Below the pieces are notes generated by a model that worked only from the letters and a program-made list of their open reading frames with translations, ran no database searches and was not told the DNA's origin. Source: Anastatus disparis (lineage: Eukaryota > Arthropoda > Insecta > Hymenoptera > Eupelmidae). From it: 64,000 bases of DNA. Position 1 is the first letter of the stretch. Each line of letters begins with the position of its first letter. Both the position numbers and the translations under genes were made by a program. Shown piece by piece: positions 33,945 through 43,545 of this stretch. Location: contig JAFFSR010000292.1 of the NCBI GenBank assembly GCA_017163975.1, positions 4,612,501 through 4,676,500 of the forward strand. The letters are read 5' to 3'.

Positions 33945-34118
33945 ATGGGTCAGGCACCGAGCTCGGGGAACGCTGGCGATCGCACTCCTCTAATCGGAAA
34001 AAATGACAGTAAAAAGTCAGAAAATCAAACAAAAGACTCACAATGGAAACAGTATTCACAAAAAATTTCTACAAACACATACTCTATCCCTGAAAGAAAT
34101 GGGTACAAAAAGTTTTGA
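33945..34118 (+). CDS. 57-aa ORF with N-myristoylation-like start
   Basis: Begins MGQAPSSGNAGDRTPLIG: Gly2 with Ser at position 6/7 is the pattern used for N-myristoylation. The rest is hydrophilic and Lys/Ser/Gln-rich. It lies in the piece present only in the right TIR. Short and without a family match I can name, so coding is plausible, not proven. Confidence 0.35.
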   Translation: MGQAPSSGNAGDRTPLIGKNDSKKSENQTKDSQWKQYSQKISTNTYSIPERNGYKKF

Positions 34119-34644
34119 CTTTAAATATATATGTAAATAAAAAATAAGACTTGCAAAGTCGTATTACTCCGAGACTTATATACTTGTATCGTCGTTGTAA
34201 TAATTTTATAAAAATAAATGTATCAAACAAATATATCTCTATTTATTTCTATACCCCCTTCCATCATTTTTTCTCTAAAGTTAATATTTCATTCTTATAA
34301 TTAAAATTTTTCTTCAATTTTTACTAATTTTTAAATATAATTTTTAATAATTTATTATCATCGATATATATTTATTATTAGCATTTATTATTAAAATTTT
34401 CTATCATCTAAAAGAGGAATATTATGTAAAATGAATTGTATATTACTATATATTTTTTTTTAATAATCAATTGAGAAAAGTATTTTCATACATTGGTGTA
34501 ACGCATACACCATCTAAGCATAAGGTGCATGTTAAAGTCGATATAAAAGGACAGAGATACCGGGCAAGACGGTCATTGGGTATTCTATAGGGCATAGTCT
34601 TCGGCGCCGTACGACGTACTTCGGCTTTTCCGACGAGGAGAAAC

Positions 34645-34696
<52 letters not shown>

Positions 34697-35385
34697 GGTA
34701 AGCAATGTAGTCGAGAGCGAATGCACTGGTCGTGCAGCATAATATAGGTCATAATATAAACATCCCAAGTTTTAGAGTACGCATGCACCCACACAAGTGT
34801 AGCGTACGCTCTAACGGGGGTCATTCTATTTCTGGCGCTGCTGTTACCCCCACCACTCGTACATCTCCACTCGTTGTTGTACACACGCTTATACGTTAAT
34901 ACTAGCTGGTTACACAGACACACATAGTTGTAAAGCTTATATATATATATATATCTACCTATATTATATAGTTATATGAACCAAAATTCAGTCGTTGCCC
35001 CCCCACATCCCCCCCACGCCCCCACAGCCCCCACATGATTTTTATTAATTAAATAACGTAAATTTACGTTATTTTATGTTATCGATCATTACCCCCCCCC
35101 ACAGACCCCCCACTAACCCCCCCCCCACAACTTTTTAGAACCATCAAATACTGCATAATATAGTTTTATATTTTTTTATTATATTTTATTTATGTATAAT
35201 ATTACATAAAAATATAAAAATTTTAATTTTTTTTTTGTTGAAAACTCGAAAGTAGTTGCATAAAATTACAATTTATAATATTTAAAATGAAAAACATGTG
35301 CCTCATCAGATATCTTATTACCATTTTTTACATAGTTTATCTGAAATTAATAAATATAAATTTAAATTAATTCTATTACAATTCC

Positions 35386-35735
35386 TCAACACTATAATTA
35401 ATTCATTTGTTGAAAACATAATGATTTTTAATAATTTATTCATATTATAAATATTTTATTGTATTAAAATAAAAATAAGCATATAGTGTTGAGGATTCAG
35501 ATTTCCACACCACCTTACATTATAAACCTTTAATAGTATTGATTTATACAACTTTTAAAATTAATTGATATTAATATTTATGTTTAAATTTATATAACTT
35601 TCAAGATTAATAACTATTTATATTTATTTATTGAATAGAAAAAGGTGTATAATATAGCTGTACCGTTATTGGCGCGTTAGATTTTTTGATTAGTGGAAAC
35701 CCTCGCCAGGAGCCCTAAAAACCACTTTTATATAT
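35386..35735. repeat. Internal inverted repeat of the Helitron, left copy
   Basis: Inverted match to 39010-39353. It contains a hairpin with CCTCAACACTATA ends (35386-35497), CACACCACCTTACATT, and a well-conserved GGCGCGTTAGATTTTTTGAT followed by CTCGCCAG. Confidence 0.8.
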
Positions 35736-35876
35736 TTTTTAATATATTTTATTTTATATTATATAAATATTGATATTAAAGAAAAATAAAATAATAAATA
35801 ATATAAATTATTATAAGAAATTTAAAAAAATAAACTATTTCAAATAATATTAAAAATTTTTTAATATTATTTGAAA

Positions 35877-37772
35877 TACCACAATATTATATTTTCAATT
35901 CTAACACAAAATCTTGGATAAAACGATCAAAAAATAGAAAAAACATAGCTATTGGTAGATTAAATGTAGTATCTCCTAAAGATAGTGAACGTTTTTTTTT
36001 AAAATTAATATTAAATAGAATAAAAGGTGCAACATCTTATACAGATTTACGAACTCACGAAAATATTACTTATAATACTTATAAAGAAACAGCTTTAGCA
36101 ATGAATTTAATTGAGCACGAAAATGAAATTTATTATATTTTTGAAGAAGCATGTCAAGTTATGTTACCAATACAACTACGTAAATTTTTTGCATGTTTTT
36201 TACTATGTGAAAATATTCAAGGTAAAATTATTTGGAACAAATATAAAAATTTTTTACAGAAGATTTTAAAGATAATAAAGAAAATAAAGCTTTATCACAT
36301 ATTAATCAAATATTAAATTTAGAAGATATGTCATGTGAAAATTTTGGTTTACCAGAACCAAATAAAACATACATTGAAGAAAATGAAGAAATTAATGATG
36401 AAATTATAAATTTTAGTAAAAAAAAATTTGATAAAATGTATAAACAATTAAATAATGATCAAAAACAAATTTTTGAAAAAATAATAAATAATAAACAAAA
36501 AATATTTTTCATAGATGGACCAGGAGGTTCCGGAAAAACTTTCTTATACAAAACATTAATATATTATTATATAAGCATTAAAAAAAAATTTTTATCGATG
36601 GCTTGGACCGGAATAGCTTCAATTTTATTACCTAAAGGTTTAACAAGTCACAGAACTTTTAGATTACCATTGGATTTAAATAACATTGAAAGCGCATTTT
36701 TAAAATTTAATTCAGATAAAAAAAAATTAAGAGAAACAGATATAATTATATGGGATGAAGCATCTATGATTCCTAAAAAAGCTTTAGAAATCGTAGACAA
36801 AACTTTAAAAGATGTTTGTCATAATGATAAAAGTTTTGGTGGAAAAATAATTATTTTAGGTGGAGATTTTCGACAAATTCTACCAGTATTAAAATATGGA
36901 AGAAGAAATACTATAATTGAAGAGACTATAAAATATTCAAATCTTTGGCCCTTATTTCATATTTTTAAATTAAAAAAAAACATAAGATCTAATAATGACA
37001 GTTTCTCTTCATTTTTATTAAATATAGGAGAAGGAAACATTAATCCATTTATTATTCCAGAAGAATGGAAAACTAATGACGTCTGTGCCAAAATTTATAA
37101 AAACATTAACGAAAATTATTGTTTTTCAAAAAATGTCATTTTGAGTACACATAATGAAGATGTAAATATTTTAAATAACAGAATTTTAAAATTAATTAAG
37201 AATGAAACAAAAACTTATTATAGCATTGACTATGCAACATACAAAGGTGTAGATCAAACGGATGATAATATTCATTTGAATTATCCAATAGAAATGTTAA
37301 ATAACATAAGAGAAGGATTACCTCCACACGAACTGAAATTAAAAGTAAATACCATAATTATGTTAATTCGAAATTTAAGTATAAAAATGGATTATGTAAT
37401 GGAACGCGATTAAAAATAACTAAATTATTCAAATATAACATAGAAGCACAAATAATTACTGGAGAAAATAAAGGAAATAAAGTTTTTATACCACGTATTA
37501 CATTAAACACTAATGAATCATCATCTTTACCATTTATTTTATATAGAAAACAATTTCCTGTTATATTAGCTTTTGCTATAACAATTAATAAATCTCAAGG
37601 CCAAAGTTTCGAAAATATAGGAATATTCATCAAAAAACCTTTATTTTCTCACGGGCAATTATATGTTGCTCTTTCACGTTGTAAAAATGTAAATAAAATA
37701 TATATTCAAAATGAATCGGAAAACAAAGATATTATACCTAACATAGTTTGGAAAGAAATATTAGAAAAATAA
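35877..37772 (+). pseudogene. Helitron helicase (Pif1-type), Rep part missing, frameshifted
   Basis: Reading starts just after a perfect hairpin (35833-35878) with the region that in full Helitron proteins links Rep to helicase (SWIKRSKN, IGRLNVVSPKDSERFFL, GATSYTDLRTHE). After a frameshift near 36260 comes the helicase: Walker A FFIDGPGGSGKTFLYKTL, Walker B IIIWDEASMIPKKAL, LGGDFRQILPVL. A second shift near 37390 at a poly-A run precedes the C-terminal motifs (ITINKSQGQSF, LYVALSRCKNVN). A functional Helitron protein also has an HUH Rep nuclease; none is visible upstream. The enzyme would unwind DNA during rolling-circle transposition. This copy is inactive. Confidence 0.85.
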
Positions 37773-37920
37773 TTTTATTATAATTTAACAAAAATTTAAT
37801 GTTATTTAAATAAATTTTTTATAAATTATTTTATTAATTAAACTTTATTTTTTTTCAGGTTATATTTATATTAATTATAAACATTAAAAATTTTTAATAA
37901 TATATAAATAAAAAAACATA

Positions 37921-38373
37921 ATGGAATGGAATTCAATTAATGATGTTGAAATTGACAATGTTAATGATCAACAAATGATTGAATGGGATCCAATAGAAGG
38001 TCATTATGTTGAAATTAACAATGTCAATGATCAACAATTGATGGAAAATTTAAATGATCAAATTGAAGAACATTTAAATTTCCAAGAAGAATATGAATAT
38101 TATTTAGAAAGTCTAGATAATAATAGTTCAATAAGCAATACAATAATTTCTAAATTAAATAATATTATTAATTCGTATATAGAGGAAAATAATGAACAAT
38201 TTGAATTTAAAAATTGGAATGAAGTACCAGAGTATTATAAATATTATGCGAATGAAATTATAAAATATAAAATAAATATAAGTGAACCAATAGCAGAATA
38301 TTACTTTAATCAAAGTCATGAAATTTATTCTAATTATTTATTAAGATTAGCTAACATTATTAATAAAATATGA
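37921..38373 (+). CDS. Acidic 150-aa ORF in the Helitron, unknown
   Basis: Intact ORF, rich in Asn, Glu and Ile. It begins with two copies of a short repeat (EWNSINDVEIDNVNDQQMI and then EWDPIEGHYVEINNVNDQQL). No family is recognised and no membrane segment seen. It lies downstream of the helicase in the same orientation and shares its extreme AT bias, so it may be a second Helitron gene or captured cargo. Confidence 0.45.
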   Translation: MEWNSINDVEIDNVNDQQMIEWDPIEGHYVEINNVNDQQLMENLNDQIEEHLNFQEEYEYYLESLDNNSSISNTIISKLNNIINSYIEENNEQFEFKNWNEVPEYYKYYANEIIKYKINISEPIAEYYFNQSHEIYSNYLLRLANIINKI

Positions 38374-39009
38374 AAAATTAAAATAAATCATAAATATTTA
38401 AATATATAATAATAAATTTAAAAAAATTTTTAAATTATTAATATTATTAAAAACAAAAAAAATTAGAATATTTAAAAATTAACTAAAATATTTAAAAGTT
38501 ATGATTATTTAAAATTTATAAAACGAAATTTTAATAAATAAATAATTTAACTAATAACAACAATAAATAAAAAATTCATATTCATAACTTTTATACAGGT
38601 AAATATAGTATAAGTAAGTATAAAATAATTTAAAATTATTTTATTTATTTATTTGTTATATAAATAACTAAATTTTAAATAAAATATGATATAATGATCA
38701 TGTAATAATTTCATTTACAATATCATAATAAATTTATAAATTTTAGTATGAATTTTTGATATATCTCATAAAATGTTTAAAATGAGAAAAAAGATATAAA
38801 AAAGGAATTATAACAAAATAATCCTATAAATCTTATAAAACTCAAAATCATTACGATATATCAAATAATATACTAAATTATCAACAAAATTTTCAATATA
38901 TTTTAAACTAATGATCATTAATATCATAACAATAATAACACTATTTTTAAGTTATACTACATATAATTAAATATATTATAAATATTTAAAATAAAATATA
39001 TTTTATAAG
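38374..39009. other. Gene-free AT-rich Helitron interior
   Basis: Nothing recognised. Extremely AT-rich with short direct repeats. Confidence 0.5.
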
Positions 39010-39353
39010 ACTAAGTGGTTTTTAGGGCTACTGGCGAGGGTTTCCACTAATCAAAAAATCTAACGCGCCATCAAGGTACCTCTATGTTACACACCTTTTT
39101 TAAAACTTCATATATTATATAATTATATTAACAAAAAAATTTTACAAATTTATTCAAAATTAATATTGATTTAAAAAATAAATATTTATAAGTTATATTG
39201 ATAAAGGTTTGAAATGTAAGGTGGTGTGGAAAGCCGAACCTCAACACTATATATCTCTTCTTTTTTTATAAAAATAAAAAAATAATGAATTAATAATAAT
39301 TATATATATCTCTTCTTTTTGAAATATAATGAACAAAATAGTGTTGAGGTATT
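39010..39353. repeat. Internal inverted repeat of the Helitron, right copy
   Basis: Inverse of 35386-35735, with AAGTGGTTTTTAGGGCT at the inner end and a CCTCAACACTAT hairpin at the outer end. Confidence 0.8.
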
Positions 39354-39557
39354 TTTATATAAAGTAACATAAATAATTAATATTAATAGAAATAGTAAAA
39401 ATATTTATTTAGAGTTTAGATAAAAATTATATTATATAATAAATTAAATAATATTACATTATATAATATAATATTAATAATAAATGTTTAATATATAATT
39501 ATATTTATAGCATAACTGGGGTTATGAGCAGCGCGAGCAGGGGGGTACCCCCCCTAG

Positions 39558-39589
<32 letters not shown>

Positions 39590-40093
39590 TATACATATAT
39601 ACATACATCACTTGTACAATGTAGTGTTGATTTTCAGGGGTTTTCTCTTTTTTCCACTTGTAAAATATCACTCTTTAAATTCGTAAATGCAGGAAAATAT
39701 ACAAAATCGGTAAATATATACAATAAAAATATACAAATCGGTAATATATCAATAATATTAAAAACTTGAAATATTCTAAAATTATACCAAGTGACAAACT
39801 CTCAAAAAATCCTTATTTCTTAAAAAATTCAATTTTACTAATTTTTTCATTTATTTTTTCATTTATTATTATTAACATTTATTATTTATTATTAACATTT
39901 ATTATTTATTATTATTTTCCACGAAATTCCCGATTATCGAGAAGCGAGATAAGGCCGAGCGATAAGGCTCTCAGCAGACCGAATCGGCATACGCGTCCCC
40001 CAAAACCGGCATACTCGCCCCCCGGGGGGGAGTATGGCGGTCCTCTGTGACGTCACAACTGTCTGGAGTTCTCGCCCCCTTTCTACTAGTGTT

Positions 40094-41397
40094 TATATTT
40101 ATTATTCGGTAAAATTTTTTTAAATAAAAATGGTGCCGCGTATAATAATATAAAGCGAAATTGCGTAGCCTTCCAATGTCCAATATCTTTTAAATCAAAT
40201 TTTTTCCTTTGAAATTCCATCGGAACTCCAGGTGTAATACATTTTAATAACTGATTAAAATCATTTTTGGGCTTTATACTGAATTTTGATTGACTATTTG
40301 ATTCTAAACATTTTTCCATTAATGATTACATGACACCAAGATTAAATAAATGCATAGAATCTAAAAAAACTTGTCTAATGGGGTCAAAATTTGGAATTTT
40401 TATTAATGGTGACGTCCCTTTATGATGTTCAATTTGATCTTTTTTAATAAATGATTCTTTTGAACGTAAACTGCAATCTGAGCTATTGTAAACACGTTTT
40501 TTATTTATTGTTACACCTTTTACCGTGCATCTTTCACATGCGTAGAAGCCACCAGGTCCTTTACAACATTTTATAAAGGCACGAGCTTGAGTATCGCAGA
40601 CAAAACCTTTAATTTTAAAAATAGAGGATTTTCCATCAATCACTATACCATTATTTGTTAAACTAGTAACTTCTTCTATAAAATCATATAGAAATTCATC
40701 TGGTGAATGAGGCTTTGAATCGCCACAATACAATGCAATGACAACAGGCTTACTTGTGTAATTTTCATTAAATAAACTTATTAAAATTGGCCAAAACTGT
40801 TTATCAGAATTTTTGTAAATAGGTAATCCTTCTATATTTACCAGAATTTCGATTTTTTCTTCATCAAAAACATTAGATTTAATCATTGTGTTTAAAACAT
40901 TTTGAATTCCAAAATATGAATAAAGGCCGTTATTGTTCTTTGCAGTTTTCATTACTTTAGTACTGGTAGAACATTTTTTTGTTTTCAATAACGTTTCTGC
41001 TGTCTTAGGTAAGGTAGTATGACCTTCTTCTCTTAAAATTGTGAGTAATTCTGTGATCGTAGGATTATTAAGTGTGAAAATGTTATTCAAACACCAAAGC
41101 TGCAGTTTATCTTGTAACGTTAATAATTCATCTATTTGTAACTAGAAAGTATTAAATAATTATTAATATCTCTTACGGTATATTCTATTGATTTTATATA
41201 AAAATAAAAAGAATTTATTAAAAAATTCTATTATTTGTATGCAGAGAGAATCAAATAATTGAACTTTTGATAAAAATGAGTAAATCTATTTATATACCTC
41301 ATCATCATTTGGAATGTCAAGCCCATTTTTGTCCTTGAAATAAAGATCACTGTTAGCTTCTTCTTTCACGTAACTATCCTTACTACTCCATATGGAA
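40094..41397 (-). pseudogene. Transposase-like gene, N-terminal part (two exons)
   Basis: Exons 41397-41298 and 41141-40094 join at phase 0 with GT-AG borders. The long exon has the catalytic-type core of a transposase family common in insects: LPKTAETLLKTKK, NGLYSYFGIQNVL, VNIEGLPIYKNSDKQFWPIL, CDTQARAFIKCCKGPGGFYA with ACERCTVKG, VFLDSMHLFNLGVM, then after a one-codon disruption at ~40320 PGVPMEFQRKKFDL and GHWKATQFRFILLYAAP. Conserved acidic residues (IEGLP, DSMHL) may be part of a DDE site. The protein is cut at 40094 by the Polinton and continues at 20715. It resembles CACTA/EnSpm-type proteins; the superfamily is tentative. Confidence 0.7.
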
Positions 41398-42031
41398 CTG
41401 TAAATGTTTATTATTAATAAAGTGGAAATTAAAAGTAGATTTTGCTTCGTCAGTTAACAAGTTTTCATAAATTTATTTATGAAAACGTGTTAAAGTCTGT
41501 TAGTGTTAGAATCATTAGTAATAATTTTATTCAAATTTCTAGTAAAATAACAAAAAAAATCAGCATCTTAATCTAAAGTGAGAAAATTAACCTAACAAGT
41601 GAAAACTCACGTCAACTCGAAGATTTCGTATTTTAGAAAATTCCAGCGGGTTTGATTGGCATATTCTTTTTTTTTGACGCAATAATGAAGGCTACACAAA
41701 AATTTATGTTCAAGAAAATTAAAATATCAATTAAAAGTGCGGAACTTAATCCAACTGCTGAAAACTCACGTCAAAACAAAGACTTCATACTTTAAAAAAT
41801 TCTGATAACTAAGTCATTGAAAATAATTAATTAAGGAGGCTCATCAGGCTAGGACCGTATCATGTTTTGGGTCCCTTGATGGTATTTGTATTATTGCAAA
41901 TTTTCATAGATGAATACACTCTATGTTTCTAAAATATAATTATTATTATTTCAAGAACAGAAATCATTGCATAAATATATGCTGAAAAAAATTTTTTTTT
42001 TCTTGAAAACCCCTTGTGATTATTTACTTAT
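41398..42031. other. Region upstream of the transposase gene
   Basis: No gene is recognised. Two ~60-bp direct repeats occur at ~41600-41660 and ~41757-41815 (sharing GAAAACTCACGTCAA). Confidence 0.45.
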
Positions 42032-42259
42032 ATACGGCACATTATAGGCCCAAACAACTTTTCATTGGACAAAATTAAGTAGCGCCTCACAGTCGCGCTT
42101 GAGCGCTCGTCAAATTAAGACGTGTTTGCTGTCTGCTCCGTGCGTTCAAGTTAAACATTAACAGGTGTGGTGATACAAGGCGGGTTGCACACCTTTTGTG
42201 TGCGTGAGTGCAGAGTTTAATAGATTGGTCCCTCAGCACCTGGGGGTCAGTCCTCGGAG

Positions 42260-43510
42260 ATGGTCTCAGTACCTGCGGACCTCTCTCAAAATGGAGAAAT
42301 TATGTCATTCGATTCTAGTGAATTTGTATCTTCTTACGCCGTAGCCGCCCAAGGTCAGAAAGCATTAGAACGAGAACAAGGTCTAGTTATGATGTGCGTC
42401 GATGATCTCACCCTGACTGACTATACTTGTGCGATAGGTGAAAAAATCGGTCCAACTAATGTTTTATATTCGACAAAAGCATCAAAAAACCGCGTTGTTT
42501 TGTATTTGGCTAGTAAGGAGCTCGTAGATAATCTAACGGAAAATACGGAATACATTAAAATAAAGGACAAAACCATATACATAAGGCCTTTAGTTTCAAA
42601 GTTTAAAAGAATTATCTTTTCGAACGTGTCGCCTACAATACCAGGTATGATCTTAGAAGGAATTTTGAATAAATTAAATATTTCTCGGAACTCTCAAGTA
42701 TCATTTATTAAGGCAAGTATAGATGACGATAGATACAAGCATGTACTTAGTGCCAGAAGGCAAGTATACGTTAAAGCCGAGGACGTAAACAAAGTTCCTA
42801 GTATGTTTAAACTCAAACATGATGATATTAATTACTTCATATTTGCCGGCCTAGATATACTGAAGTGTTTCAATTGTAAACAAGAGGGACATATAGCCAA
42901 GAATTGTCCTCAAGACATGGAATACGAAACCACTACCAACAGTAACAATAAGGAAATAACATCAAATAATCAAGTTATTGTTAATACGGAAAGCATAAAC
43001 CAAGCCGCTAAACAAGAAAATTTTAATGCGTTCAAACATCCTCTTTCTTTATCGGATCCCGCAACTTCTCTAGACTCTGCCTCTTCAATAGTTACACACC
43101 AATCACAGACGGCCAAGATAACGAAACAAAAGAAAACCAATAAGCTCAAGAGGAGAAAAGTAGAAATTTCCGTGGAAGAAAGAGTTAAACAAATCGAGGA
43201 GGCTTTATCACCATGTAAAGCCATTTTTGATGATCCGCAATATAAGATTCAGTTTAGTGCTGACCGCTTCTTGAATTTTATTTTAAACACATATCATAAC
43301 CCGAAAATTATGGAAGAAGTAGAAAAAATCACAGCAGACAAAAATGACCTGATAAATTGTATAGATATCATTTACCCTTTTATTAACGTCAGATCAGTAA
43401 AGGCAAAATTGACTAGGATTAAGAATAAACTTCGTCTACAGGATACTGAGTCAGATATTATTAATATTAGTCAGAGCAGTGACACGGAAAGTGAGCACGA
43501 AAGTATATAA
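42260..43510 (+). CDS. LINE ORF1 protein (nucleic-acid chaperone)
   Basis: 416 aa, intact. A central gag-like fold (~40-195) is followed by a CCHC zinc knuckle CFNCKQEGHIAKNC at ~203-216. The C-terminal part is Lys/Ser-rich with a basic patch (KQKKTNKLKRRKVEI) that could act as a nuclear localisation signal, then a helical region and an acidic Ser tail. It binds LINE RNA and helps form the retrotransposition particle. ORF2 starts 35 bp downstream in another frame, so ORF2 must be translated by reinitiation or similar. Confidence 0.88.
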   Translation: MVSVPADLSQNGEIMSFDSSEFVSSYAVAAQGQKALEREQGLVMMCVDDLTLTDYTCAIGEKIGPTNVLYSTKASKNRVVLYLASKELVDNLTENTEYIKIKDKTIYIRPLVSKFKRIIFSNVSPTIPGMILEGILNKLNISRNSQVSFIKASIDDDRYKHVLSARRQVYVKAEDVNKVPSMFKLKHDDINYFIFAGLDILKCFNCKQEGHIAKNCPQDMEYETTTNSNNKEITSNNQVIVNTESINQAAKQENFNAFKHPLSLSDPATSLDSASSIVTHQSQTAKITKQKKTNKLKRRKVEISVEERVKQIEEALSPCKAIFDDPQYKIQFSADRFLNFILNTYHNPKIMEEVEKITADKNDLINCIDIIYPFINVRSVKAKLTRIKNKLRLQDTESDIINISQSSDTESEHESI

Positions 43511-43545
43511 TTTGGCTTTTAAGAACTCTGTCAAATTCAATTATT

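Larger units (their letters stand above)
34954..39557 (+). mobile_element. Helitron inserted in the Polinton TIR
   Basis: 5' end TCTACCTATATTA and 3' end GGGGGGTACCCCCC hairpin directly followed by CTAG, placed between A (34953) and T (39558) of a (TA)n tract without a target duplication. All are Helitron features. The 4.6-kb body encodes a decayed Helitron/Pif1-type helicase (35877-37772) and one extra ORF, but no Rep/HUH nuclease part. Poly-C runs follow the 5' end (34995-35130). Long internal inverted repeats (35386-35735 and 39010-39353) bracket the genes, unusual for a Helitron. The coding part is far more AT-rich than the Polinton genes around it. Confidence 0.83.
20722..40087 (-). mobile_element. 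Polinton/Maverick without DNA polymerase B
   Basis: The element starts AGTAGAAAGG and ends with its inverse, flanked by the 6-bp duplication AGTGTT (20716-20721 and 40088-40093); AGT ends and a 6-bp duplication are Polinton hallmarks. It has long TIRs (1.85 kb on the left; the right one is interrupted by a Helitron). Most genes read on the minus strand: protease, unknown 270-aa protein, major capsid, core-like, minor capsid, integrase, two conserved proteins and packaging ATPase. Two or three ORFs read on the plus strand. Without the Helitron and the SINE the element is ~14.3 kb. The interior (22576-33683) is accounted for and no PolB motif was seen, so this copy cannot replicate alone. Frameshifts and the SINE also break capsid genes. 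Confidence 0.93.
33684..40087. repeat. Right TIR of the Polinton, split by the Helitron
   Basis: 33684-34953 plus 39558-40087 together are the inverse of 20722-22575. The break lies in the (TA)n tract. The first part also carries ~210 bp that the left TIR lacks (about 33905-34115). Confidence 0.87.
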
